A DNA stretch of 64,000 bases from assembly GCA_022842625.1 (NCBI GenBank), contig JALHPG010000001.1:62001-126000 (forward strand), given 5' to 3'. Source of the stretch: Bacteroidia bacterium. GTDB taxonomy: Bacteria > Bacteroidota > Bacteroidia > B-17B0 > Aurantibacillaceae. Under the pieces are notes generated by a model, which saw only the letters and a program-made list of their open reading frames with translations, was not told where the DNA came from and ran no database searches. Both the position numbers and the translations under genes were made by a program. How positions within the stretch are numbered: the stretch's first letter is position 1; every line of letters starts with the position of its first letter. Positions 25,242 to 33,660 of this stretch are shown here, piece after piece.

Positions 25242-26391
25242 TTCAATTTTAAAATATCTATTTTTGGGTGCAACCTGCTTCCTTTTTGGCTGTCATCAAT
25301 CAACCGAAAATAAAACCACTGTTTTTTCGATCCCACAAAAAAATACTACTATAAAATATTCAAAACGTTTTGCTATATCAAAAGCTAAAGGACTCACGTA
25401 TATCTATCTTTTTGGAAATAGTTCAAATTTTGACACTACTGCTACTTATTTGATCTATGAAGATCCTGAATTAATAAAAAATATACCAAAAACTATTATT
25501 CCTGTAAAAAGTCCTTGCGAAAATATTGCTGCCCTAAGCAGTATCTATGCAAATATGATCAGCGAACTGGGTCTGATAAAAAATCTAACGGCAATTGACA
25601 ACATTGATTATATTAATAATCCTGAAATAATTTCAAAACATAAAGCCGGCCAACTTCTTGAATTAGCAAAGGGTACGGAAATTGATCTTGAACAAACCAT
25701 CAAATTATATCCAGATATCGTATTTACATTTGGAATGGGAGATCCAAAAAAAGATGTTAATCCAAAGCTATTATTAACTAAAATTCCGATAGCTGTAAGT
25801 TTAGATCACAAAGAGGAATCACCATTAGCGCGTGCCGAATGGATAAAGTTTTTTGCAGCATTTGTGAACAAGAATGAATTGGCTGACTCGATTTTTAATG
25901 AAGTAGAAAAAAACTACAATACGCTTAAAGGTTTAGCGCAAAAAACAGAAATAAGACCAACTGTTTTTACAGATGTTAAGTACAGTGATTCTTGGTATAT
26001 TCCCGGAGGCAAAAGTTATATCGCAAAATTTTTTGCAGATGCGGGTGCAAACTATTTATGGAGAGATGATGAAAATACAGGAAGCGTACCCTTAAGTTTT
26101 GAGCAAGTTTATGTTAAAGCAAAAGATGCAGATTTTTGGTTAAACCCATCTACACTCAAAACAAAAAAAGAACTATTAGCTTTTGATAACCGTTATGCTG
26201 AATTTAAAGCTTTTAATAAAGGATCGGTTTTTAACAATACAAAAACTACGAACGCTAAAGGTTATAGTAATTATTGGGAAACAGGCATGATCTATCCGGA
26301 TAGGATATTACACGATATGATCTTAATTTTTCATCCCGAATTAAATAAAGAAATAAAAAATGAATATTATTATTACGAAAAATTAAATTAG
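25234..26391 (+). CDS. BtuF/FepB-type ABC substrate-binding lipoprotein
   Basis: A 385-residue periplasmic-binding protein for iron chelates, haem or cobalamin. The ATG at 25234 gives a signal peptide ending in the lipobox LFGC; an upstream TTG only adds 5 residues. The conserved binding-protein features are visible: IAALSSIYANMISELGL, LELAKGTEIDLEQTIKLYPDIVF, a WYIPGGKSYIAKFFADAGANYLW segment, and DFWLNPSTL. A TonB-dependent receptor is not present in the window. The first codons overlap the kinase gene, and the permease gene follows 3 bases after the stop. Confidence 0.88.
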   Translation: MHNSILKYLFLGATCFLFGCHQSTENKTTVFSIPQKNTTIKYSKRFAISKAKGLTYIYLFGNSSNFDTTATYLIYEDPELIKNIPKTIIPVKSPCENIAALSSIYANMISELGLIKNLTAIDNIDYINNPEIISKHKAGQLLELAKGTEIDLEQTIKLYPDIVFTFGMGDPKKDVNPKLLLTKIPIAVSLDHKEESPLARAEWIKFFAAFVNKNELADSIFNEVEKNYNTLKGLAQKTEIRPTVFTDVKYSDSWYIPGGKSYIAKFFADAGANYLWRDDENTGSVPLSFEQVYVKAKDADFWLNPSTLKTKKELLAFDNRYAEFKAFNKGSVFNNTKTTNAKGYSNYWETGMIYPDRILHDMILIFHPELNKEIKNEYYYYEKLN

Positions 26392-26394
26392 ACT

Positions 26395-27381
26395 TTGCAA
26401 GAAAATACCGGCATAAAATTTTTAGTTTTAATTATTCTGCTTTTTATAGCGGGCTATTTAAGCCTGTTTTTTGCCGGAAGTGAAAGTATAACTGTTTCAG
26501 AACTTAGTTTAAACAATTTTATTTTTTGGCAAATTCGTTTTCCAAAAACATTAACTGCTATTTTAGCCGGCAGCACTCTTTCGGCAGCGGGACTAATTTT
26601 ACAAATAATTTTCAGAAACCCCTTGGCCGGACCATATGTGTTAGGTATTAGCTCCGGAGCTTCCTTAATGGTATCACTTAGTATTTTAGCAGGAGGTTCA
26701 TTAAACTTGCTTTCAAATTTTTTTATTGGCAAATCATTTATTGTGGTTTCTGCAATTGCCGGAAGTGTTTTAGTAACCACCTTAATTTTGGCGATTTCAA
26801 AAAAAGTAAATAGCAGTGTTATTTTGTTGCTCATTGGCTTAATGATCTCTCAAATATGCGGAGCCCTGCAAATCGGATTAGAATATTTTTCGGATGCAAC
26901 CAGCTTAAAAAGTTTTGTTACTTGGGGCATGGGCTCACTTGCAAATACCACAAATTTTGATCTATTGATCTTTTTACCAATTGCATTAATTTCATTATTG
27001 GCTCTTTTGTTTTTTATAAAACCACTTAATGCTTTATTGCTTGGCGAAAACTATTCTCAAAATATTGGTGTTAATTTTAATTCAAGTCGCTTTTATTTAA
27101 TATTTATTTCTTCCGTATTAACGGGTTTAACCACTGCATTTTGCGGTCCAATTGCATTTGTTGGAATTGCTGTACCTATTCTCTCGCGCATGATATTTAA
27201 AAGCTCGAAACAACAATTGCATTTAGCATCGTGTATATTGCTTGGAAGCATCATCCTTTTATTTTCTGATACTTTAGCCAACACATTAATTAAAAATATT
27301 TCTCTTCCAATAAATATGCTAACTACATTTATTGGCGCGCCATTAGTTATTTATTTAATGTTTAAAAATAAAAGCTGGTAA
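26395..27381 (+). CDS. FecCD/BtuC-family ABC permease
   Basis: A 328-residue inner-membrane permease for iron-siderophore, haem or cobalamin uptake, working as a dimer with the adjacent ATPase. Family signatures: FWQIRFPKTLTAILAGSTLS near the N-terminus, IIFRNPLAGPYVLGISSGASL, and FCGPIAFVGIAVPILSRM toward the end. About nine or ten hydrophobic segments are seen by eye. The start is TTG at 26395, 3 bases after the BtuF-like stop; no in-frame ATG occurs before conserved sequence. It shares one base with the ATPase gene (TAATG). Confidence 0.92.
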   Translation: MQENTGIKFLVLIILLFIAGYLSLFFAGSESITVSELSLNNFIFWQIRFPKTLTAILAGSTLSAAGLILQIIFRNPLAGPYVLGISSGASLMVSLSILAGGSLNLLSNFFIGKSFIVVSAIAGSVLVTTLILAISKKVNSSVILLLIGLMISQICGALQIGLEYFSDATSLKSFVTWGMGSLANTTNFDLLIFLPIALISLLALLFFIKPLNALLLGENYSQNIGVNFNSSRFYLIFISSVLTGLTTAFCGPIAFVGIAVPILSRMIFKSSKQQLHLASCILLGSIILLFSDTLANTLIKNISLPINMLTTFIGAPLVIYLMFKNKSW

Positions 27382-28124
27382 TGGAAAATAAACCTTGCAT
27401 AGAATTTAAAAACATTACTCTTGGTTATAAAAAAACCGGCGAAACAATTTCAATTCTTAAGAACATTAATTTAAGTTTTTTTGAAGGTGACCTTATTGGC
27501 ATAGTTGGATTAAATGGTGTTGGAAAATCAACGCTTATAAAAAGTTTATCAGGTTTACTGCCCGTTTTAAAAGGCGAAATATTAATTGATGAGAAACCAA
27601 TTTCAAATTATAATCTAAATGAACTCGCAAAAAAAATTGCCATTGTTTTAACTGAAAAAATTGGCGGTTTTAATTTAACAGCTTTCGATGTTGTATCAGC
27701 AGGCCAAATGCCCTATACCAATTCATTTAATAAATTATCGAGCCACAATTTAGAGATCATTGATGCGGCAATTAGTACATGTGGGATAGCAGAACATCAG
27801 AATAAATTACTTTATGAATTAAGCGATGGTCTGTTTCAAAAAACCATTATAGCAAAAGCACTTGCGCAACAAACTCCAATAATGTTGTTAGATGAGCCAA
27901 GCGCATTTTTAGATTTTGCATCAAAGCACGAATTGTTTTTATTGCTAAAAAAATTAACCGAAGAACAAAAAAAATGTGTTTTAGTAAGCTCACACGATTT
28001 AGATTTAATTCTAAAATATTGCACTAAACTGTTGGTGATTTCAACAACTAAAGTTGAACTAATTTCATCATCAGAAGCAAAAACAAACGCAACTTTTAAG
28101 GAAATTGGCGGGAGGTTTATTTAA
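27381..28124 (+). CDS. FecE/BtuD-type ABC transporter ATP-binding protein
   Basis: A 247-residue ATPase of the iron/cobalamin importer. Walker A is GLNGVGKST, Walker B MLLLDEPSAFLD and switch His in VSSHDLDLIL. The signature segment reads ELSDGLFQKTIIAKALAQ: LSGGQ is replaced by LSDGL, and a Q lies two residues further on, a divergent form seen in some FecE-like ATPases. It is the last gene of the mfd-kinase-BtuFCD string; 85 bases separate it from the SET-domain gene, with no obvious terminator. Confidence 0.9.
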   Translation: MENKPCIEFKNITLGYKKTGETISILKNINLSFFEGDLIGIVGLNGVGKSTLIKSLSGLLPVLKGEILIDEKPISNYNLNELAKKIAIVLTEKIGGFNLTAFDVVSAGQMPYTNSFNKLSSHNLEIIDAAISTCGIAEHQNKLLYELSDGLFQKTIIAKALAQQTPIMLLDEPSAFLDFASKHELFLLLKKLTEEQKKCVLVSSHDLDLILKYCTKLLVISTTKVELISSSEAKTNATFKEIGGRFI

Positions 28125-28193
28125 ACTGTCCGCCTAATGCTGTTAACTTACAAACATTTTAGTGGAATTTTACTAAATATATAATTAAACCAT

Positions 28194-28201
28194 TATTTTT
28201 G
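28194..28201 (+). promoter_or_regulatory. Candidate -7 element of the SET-domain gene
   Basis: TATTTTTG fits TAnnTTTG and ends 8 bases before the ATG at 28210, implying a near-leaderless transcript. Confidence 0.35.
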
Positions 28202-28209
28202 CAGCCATT

Positions 28210-28632
28210 ATGGCATTACTAGTTAAAACCTCCAAATTACCTAACGCAGGTAAAGGTTTGTTTACCGACAAACCAATAAAAAAAGATTCGAAAATTATTG
28301 AATATAAAGGCGAGATTATTGATTGGAAAGAATACGAAAAAAGAGTATTAGAAGATAAAGATGGCTATTTATTTTTTATAAATAAAAAACGTTGTATCGA
28401 TGCTTTTTCTACTCCGCAACATAAAGCACGTTACGCAAACGATGCCGCAGGTATTGGCCGTGTTGCAGGTTTAAAAAACAATGCTAATTACGAAATTTTT
28501 GACGACCATTGTTATATTGTTGCCTCGCGCGATATTAAAGCCGGCGAAGAAATTTTTGTAAACTATACAAAAGAGTATTGGGATTGTATACGCTACAACA
28601 TTAAAAACAAGCTTTACAAAACAAAAAAATAA
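28210..28632 (+). CDS. SET-domain protein (putative protein-lysine methyltransferase)
   Basis: A 140-residue protein that is little more than a SET domain. The opening GKGLFTDKPIKKDSKIIEYKGEII matches the first SET strands; ARYANDAAG occupies the place of the usual RFxNHSC AdoMet-binding motif, and GEEIFVNYTKEYW the place of GEELTxDY, with a catalytic Tyr. There is no pre-SET or Cys-rich post-SET region. Such small SET proteins are known in many bacteria with largely unknown targets; related ones in Chlamydia methylate a histone-like protein. It has its own candidate -7 element and precedes pth. Confidence 0.85.
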   Translation: MALLVKTSKLPNAGKGLFTDKPIKKDSKIIEYKGEIIDWKEYEKRVLEDKDGYLFFINKKRCIDAFSTPQHKARYANDAAGIGRVAGLKNNANYEIFDDHCYIVASRDIKAGEEIFVNYTKEYWDCIRYNIKNKLYKTKK

Positions 28633-28684
28633 TACATTACTCTACTTTTCGCATTATTAAAACTAACACTAAATTTAATTTGTA

Positions 28685-29251
28685 ATGAGTAAATTTTTAA
28701 TAGTTGGCTTAGGCAATATTGGCGAAGAGTACGCAGAAACCCGCCACAACATTGGATTTAAAGTAGTTGATCATTTAGCTGCAGAGGCCGGAATAAAATT
28801 TTCTTCAGATCGTTATGCCGACGTAGCTCATTTAAAACATAAAGGCAAACAACTTATATTAATAAAGCCTACCACTTATATGAACCTAAGCGGAAAGGCA
28901 GTAAACTATTGGATGCAATCAGAAAAAATTGATCTCGAAAACATTATGGTTTTGGTAGATGAATTGGCTTTGCCATTCGGAAAAATTCGTATTGGCCCTA
29001 AAGGTAGCGATGGCGGACATAACGGATTAAAAAGCATTCAAGAAACATTAAACACGCCAAATTACCCGCGCTTACGTTTTGGCATAAGCAACGAATTTAA
29101 TAAAGGCGCTCAGGTAAATTACGTATTAGGCAAATGGAGCGAAGAGGAGTTAAAAACACTTAACGACAGGATCAAAGTTGCAGCCGATGCAGTAAAAGCA
29201 TTTGCGTTTATTGGTTTACAACGCTGCATGAATGAGTTTAACAGCAAGTAA
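28685..29251 (+). CDS. pth: Peptidyl-tRNA hydrolase
   Basis: A 188-residue cytoplasmic enzyme that frees tRNA from prematurely released peptidyl-tRNA. N-terminal FLIVGLGNIGEEYAETRHNIGF contains the catalytic H21; KPTTYMNLSG and GSDGGHNGLKSI are family signatures, and the LVDELALPFG segment corresponds to the usual HDDLDLP region. Length is normal. It is followed after 23 bases by the holB-like gene, on the same strand. Confidence 0.96.
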   Translation: MSKFLIVGLGNIGEEYAETRHNIGFKVVDHLAAEAGIKFSSDRYADVAHLKHKGKQLILIKPTTYMNLSGKAVNYWMQSEKIDLENIMVLVDELALPFGKIRIGPKGSDGGHNGLKSIQETLNTPNYPRLRFGISNEFNKGAQVNYVLGKWSEEELKTLNDRIKVAADAVKAFAFIGLQRCMNEFNSK

Positions 29252-29274
29252 AAATTTTCTATTATCTTTAACTT

Positions 29275-30396
29275 ATGCTTTACAGTGAAATAATTGGTCA
29301 GCAAGAACCTAAATTTCGTTTACTTAAAATGGTGAACGAAGAAAGGGTTCCGCATGCACTTTTATTTAGCGGAAAAGAAGGTAGCGGAAACTTACCTGCC
29401 GCCATAGCGTTTGCTCAGCATCTTTATTGTAAAAACAAAACTGATCAAGGCGCTTGCGGAAACTGCACTTCTTGCAATAAAGTTTCAAAATTAATTCATC
29501 CCGATCTGCATTTGGTTTTTCCAATTGCAAAAAGTAAAGATGTAAAAAGCAGTAATGATCTAATAAAAGAATTCAGAGAGGTTTTTTTAGCGCACCCATA
29601 CATGAGTTTAACCGATTGGTTCAACGAGTTAAGTGCTGACAATAAGCAACCGATCATTCCTGTTGAAGAAGCAAATGATATTTTAAAAAAACTTAGTTAC
29701 ACCAGTTACGAAGGTTCGTATAAAATAATGATCATTTGGCAACCCGAAAAAATGAATGCTGAGGCGGCAAATAAGCTTTTAAAGATTTTAGAAGAACCGC
29801 CTGAAAAAACGATTTTTGTTTTAGTGACAAATCACAGCGACCAGCTATTAGCGACAATTATTTCTCGTGTACAAAACATTCCTTTTTATAGTTGCAGCGA
29901 ACAGGAAATTGCAGATGCTTTAATTCAAAACTATAAAGTTAATGCCGATGTTGCCAGACAAACTGCTATTTTGGCGAACGGAAATTACGCTGAGGCAATA
30001 AGTTTACTAACTCATAATGAAGAAAGCATTTCGTTTTTAACACATTTTCAAACCTTCATGCGTTTAGCCTTGAAATTTGACGCAGGCAAAGCTATAACCT
30101 GGATAGATGAAAATGCCGCAACAGGAAGAGAAAAACAAAAACAATTTTTACAATATGGCTTGGAAGTTTTTCGCGATTGCTTAATGTATAATTTTGGCGA
30201 TAAAAATTTGGTGCGATTAAGCGGCCAAGAAAAACAATTTCTTGAAAAATTTGCACCGTTCATAAACCAAAAAAATTACGAAAAACTAGTTGAAGAATTT
30301 AACAGCAACTATTATTATATAGAAAGAAATGCAAATCCTAAAATTTTATTCATGGATCTGATCCTAAAAACAAACGAACTGATCAATACTAAATAA
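29275..30396 (+). CDS. holB: DNA polymerase III subunit delta prime (clamp loader)
   Basis: A 373-residue AAA+ clamp-loader subunit. IIGQQEPKFRLLKMV is the usual opening; LLFSGKEGSGNLPAA stands in the P-loop position but lacks the GKT, as expected for catalytically inactive delta prime. A zinc-site cluster (C-x8-CGNCTSC) follows, and LLKILEEPPEKTIFVLVT and TIISRVQNIPF are diagnostic; the last contains the SRC-like arginine-finger region as SRV. It converges on the OmpA-like gene at a strong two-way terminator. Confidence 0.9.
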   Translation: MLYSEIIGQQEPKFRLLKMVNEERVPHALLFSGKEGSGNLPAAIAFAQHLYCKNKTDQGACGNCTSCNKVSKLIHPDLHLVFPIAKSKDVKSSNDLIKEFREVFLAHPYMSLTDWFNELSADNKQPIIPVEEANDILKKLSYTSYEGSYKIMIIWQPEKMNAEAANKLLKILEEPPEKTIFVLVTNHSDQLLATIISRVQNIPFYSCSEQEIADALIQNYKVNADVARQTAILANGNYAEAISLLTHNEESISFLTHFQTFMRLALKFDAGKAITWIDENAATGREKQKQFLQYGLEVFRDCLMYNFGDKNLVRLSGQEKQFLEKFAPFINQKNYEKLVEEFNSNYYYIERNANPKILFMDLILKTNELINTK

Positions 30397-30412
30397 GTTT
30401 TAAAAAGTCCAA

Positions 30413-30447
30413 AAAAAAGGCGAAGTAATTATTACTTCGCCTTTTTT
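30413..30447. terminator. Bidirectional terminator between holB and the PorE-like gene
   Basis: AAAAAAGGCGAAGTAA pairs perfectly with TTACTTCGCCTTTTTT (16 bases) around 3 bases, with T-runs for both converging transcripts. Confidence 0.9.
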
Positions 30448-30462
30448 ATTTAAGAATTATAA

Positions 30463-32670
30463 CTAGGGTTTAATTTTTACGATCTTAAATTCGGTTCTAC
30501 GATTTTGAGCGTGTTGCTCTTCACTACAAGGAACAACAACAGTTCCTTCGCACTTACAATCATTAATTAATTTTGTTTCACCATAACCTTTTCCGTAAAT
30601 GCGGGTTGGACTAACACCTTTTGAAATTACATAACCGGCAGATGCTTTAGCACGACGATCAGATAAAGCCAAATTCCCTGCTGCGCCACCTCTACAATCA
30701 GAGTGCGAGCTTAACTCAATTGTAATACTTGGGTTTTCGGTCAACAACTGAACTATTTTTTCAAGTTCTACTTTCGCATCTGGTCTAACTATAGATTTTC
30801 CCAAGTCAAAATAAATAGGATTTAGATCAACTACCTTTCCAATATCAGCACCCAATTTTATTTTATACATTTTAGTATTTAAGTAGTCGTGTAACAAAAC
30901 ATATCCTTCTTTTTTAATTGTAATATCAACCGGTTGTATCTTGGTTAAATAACCTTCTTTTTCTAATTTAATAAGATAGGTTAAATCATCGCCCACCTTT
31001 TTGTCTTTATAAATATGTCTAAAGTCTCCATCTTTATCTGTGGTAAAATTCATAAATTCAGTTTTATTAAAAGCGTCGGTGATGGTAACTTTAACACCTT
31101 CAATCGGCGTAAGATCATCAGCATCTGCAATTAAACCAAGCAAACCAATAATTTTTTTCTCAACTAAAATTTCTTTTTTAGAATTGGCTAATGAGGCAAT
31201 TTCCTCTTCCTTTATAATACCAACACTTTCCTTGTAACCATTTTTATTGGCTTTAGTTTTATACCCTTTTCCCGGCAATACATTAAATTTAACTTCACCA
31301 TTACCGTCTGTTTGTCCTTCATAAACCGGCTTTCCGGTCTCGTCAATTAAAACAATGGTAGCATTTGGTATAATTTCTTTTGAAAGATTATCCTTTACGA
31401 TTAAATTAATTGCACTACTAATGATCGGACGCTTTGAAACAAAACTATAAATATCATCTTTTGTATTTCCTCTATTAGACGCAAAGTAACCGGTAGTAGT
31501 GGTTTTAGCATAAAAACCAAAATCATCAAATTGCGAATTTACAGGGTAACCTAAATTCTGAGCTTCAAAAAAAGCATCGCCTGCTGGCACAGTATAAAAT
31601 ACATCTAAGCCGCCTAAGCCTATTTTTCCGTCGCTTGAATAAAATAAAACTTCATCCTCAAATAATTGAGGGAACATTTCTCTTCCTTCGGAGTTAACAG
31701 ATTGACCAAGGTTCTCAGGCTTTGTCCAACTGTTATTTTCAAAAGTAGTAACCCAAACATCGGTTAATCCTAAAGTCCCCGGCATATCCGATACAAAATA
31801 TAAGGTTTTTCCGTCAGCGCTAACCGCGGGGTCTCCGCACGAATAATCATCACTGTTAAAAGGAAATTCAACCCACTCTCCCCAATTTTCACCTTCTTTT
31901 TTTCTACTAAAGATCTTAAGGTTTACTCTTCCGTCTTTGCTTTTTTTGTACTTATTTTTTACAAAATTATTACGTGTTATAAATTGCGTATTGCCATCCT
32001 TCGTAAAACAAAGAGGCCCTTCGTGTACTTTAGTTTTTAAACCCTCTTTAACAGCATGTTCATTTTTCACATCAGTTCCTTCAATATAACCCTTGTAAAC
32101 GTCTAAATAATATGAATTGTCCCATCCATACTTGCGTCCATTAATTGAAGTGTTTCTACGAGAGGAAAGAAAATATAATTCGTTGTTTACTACATATGGA
32201 CAAAAATCATTTTCATCAGAATTAATCGCCAATCTTTTTAATGAATAGTTGCTCGAATCTTTTTTTAATTCTTCGATCACTAATTTTTTTTGCGCCATAT
32301 TCTCTCTTATCAATTTATACTGATTGTCATTGATCTTAGAAAAAACCTCTGAAGCTTTTGTGTAATTTGTATTGTATTTTAAAACCTGGTAATAATTATA
32401 AAGGTCTTGATCCGTCATTCCTGTGTTAGCATAGGCTTTATCATAGAACATCTGAGCTTTACGATAGTCGCCCATATTTAAATTACTTTCGCCTGCGCGC
32501 ACATAATATTTAATTTTTGGATGCTTACTTCTCGATAACTCCTCATACATTTCTGATGCAGAAAAATATTCCAAATTATTAAAACGCTTATCGGCGATTT
32601 TTTCTTTAACGGACTGTGATTTAATTAACGGGGTAATTAAGATCAAAAGTAGTACTAGTATTTTTTTCAT
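30463..32670 (-). CDS. OmpA-family, PD40-repeat protein (T9SS PorE-like)
   Basis: A 735-residue envelope protein from the ATG at 32670 (MKKILVLLLILITPLIKSQ signal peptide; the frame to 32706 adds a His-rich tail that does not belong). Order: TPR-like repeats (residues 20-120), WD40-like PD40 strands (CPYVVNNELYFLSSRR, GDPAVSADGKTLYFVSD, VLFYSSDGKIGLGGLDVF), two carboxypeptidase-regulatory/CNA-B-like beta domains (about 430-590), and a C-terminal OmpA peptidoglycan-binding domain (IYFDLGKSIVRPDA, SHSDCRGGAAGNLALSDRRA). This is the PorE-like architecture that ties T9SS surface proteins to the cell wall. It is last in the cluster after the adhesin and PorP/SprF genes. Confidence 0.85.
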   Translation of the reverse strand: MKKILVLLLILITPLIKSQSVKEKIADKRFNNLEYFSASEMYEELSRSKHPKIKYYVRAGESNLNMGDYRKAQMFYDKAYANTGMTDQDLYNYYQVLKYNTNYTKASEVFSKINDNQYKLIRENMAQKKLVIEELKKDSSNYSLKRLAINSDENDFCPYVVNNELYFLSSRRNTSINGRKYGWDNSYYLDVYKGYIEGTDVKNEHAVKEGLKTKVHEGPLCFTKDGNTQFITRNNFVKNKYKKSKDGRVNLKIFSRKKEGENWGEWVEFPFNSDDYSCGDPAVSADGKTLYFVSDMPGTLGLTDVWVTTFENNSWTKPENLGQSVNSEGREMFPQLFEDEVLFYSSDGKIGLGGLDVFYTVPAGDAFFEAQNLGYPVNSQFDDFGFYAKTTTTGYFASNRGNTKDDIYSFVSKRPIISSAINLIVKDNLSKEIIPNATIVLIDETGKPVYEGQTDGNGEVKFNVLPGKGYKTKANKNGYKESVGIIKEEEIASLANSKKEILVEKKIIGLLGLIADADDLTPIEGVKVTITDAFNKTEFMNFTTDKDGDFRHIYKDKKVGDDLTYLIKLEKEGYLTKIQPVDITIKKEGYVLLHDYLNTKMYKIKLGADIGKVVDLNPIYFDLGKSIVRPDAKVELEKIVQLLTENPSITIELSSHSDCRGGAAGNLALSDRRAKASAGYVISKGVSPTRIYGKGYGETKLINDCKCEGTVVVPCSEEQHAQNRRTEFKIVKIKP

Positions 32671-32706
32671 TTTATTAATTCCTTTATTATGAATGTGATG
32701 TGTCAA

Positions 32707-33636
32707 TTAAAAATAACGTGGTGATTTTAATGCTTTTTGATTTGAAAGGAAATCAAAACCTAAAATTACCTCATGTGAACTTGGGCTATATCTTCCCATG
32801 TTATTGATGGAGTAATCATATGCATAACCAACTCTAAGTTGTTTAGTGAAGTTATAAACGATGTTTGCTCCGGCAGCAGAACCATGACGATACATCACAC
32901 CAAACCAGATTTTCTCATTAAATAAAACGGATAAGTTTCCATCAATTGAAAGTGGTGCGTTTTGAGTGTATTTAATTGCACATCCGGGTTTAAGATCCCA
33001 AAGACTGTTTAATTTAATTACATAACCCGCAATTAAATAATAGTGCAACACCTGTTTTGAATCTGCAAAATTTACATCCTTACTTAATTTATTTGGGATG
33101 ATCTTAGGAGCAGTTAAACCTACAAAAAAACGTTGTCCGTAATAATAAACACCGGCACCCGTATTAAATGTATTGGTGTTAAAGTTTGTATTGTTTATCA
33201 CTAAAGGATCTGCAGCATCGTTTACCGATAAACTTGATAAATTATTTCTAATTAGATCGGCTCCGGCACGAAGGCCAAAACATAAACGATCGTTATTTTT
33301 ATTTAAACGTAAGCGGTAAGCAAAATCTCCGAACAAAGCTGTTTTGTTTGTTGGCCCTATTACATCATTTACAACGTTTAAACCTACACCAATAGATTCA
33401 TTCATTAATGGTGTGTGCATAATAAAACTATTTGTTTTAGGAGCGCCTTTCCAGCCTGTCCATTGACTGCGGGCATCAACAACAACGCTTAACGCATCAC
33501 GACTGCCGGCATAGGCAGGGTTTAATATTGAGGAGTTAAACATGTAAAATGAGTTTTGTACCTCTTGCTGCGCAGATAAAGTGATGCTTAAAAAAGTCAT
33601 CGTTATTATAACTGCTATTTTTAAATTCTTGTTCAT
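32707..33636 (-). CDS. PorP/SprF-family T9SS outer-membrane protein
   Basis: A 309-residue outer-membrane beta-barrel with signal peptide to SAQ and the hallmark NSFYMFNSSILNPAYAGSRD near the N-terminus, followed by RSQWTGWKGAPKTN and VGLNVVNDVIGPTN. SprF/PorP proteins assist in secretion and surface anchoring of large type B cargo proteins. It lies directly between the 1626-residue adhesin (24 bases upstream) and the PorE-like gene (36 bases downstream), the standard gene order for such a cargo/anchor pair. Confidence 0.93.
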   Translation of the reverse strand: MNKNLKIAVIITMTFLSITLSAQQEVQNSFYMFNSSILNPAYAGSRDALSVVVDARSQWTGWKGAPKTNSFIMHTPLMNESIGVGLNVVNDVIGPTNKTALFGDFAYRLRLNKNNDRLCFGLRAGADLIRNNLSSLSVNDAADPLVINNTNFNTNTFNTGAGVYYYGQRFFVGLTAPKIIPNKLSKDVNFADSKQVLHYYLIAGYVIKLNSLWDLKPGCAIKYTQNAPLSIDGNLSVLFNEKIWFGVMYRHGSAAGANIVYNFTKQLRVGYAYDYSINNMGRYSPSSHEVILGFDFLSNQKALKSPRYF

Positions 33637-33660
33637 TTTAATTATTCTTATTGCTTTCTA

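Noticed and set aside
24255-28124. Possible cobalamin or other riboswitch for the BtuFCD genes
   Set aside because: The genes overlap or abut; no leader long enough for an aptamer exists before kinase, BtuF or BtuC, and none was seen upstream of mfd.
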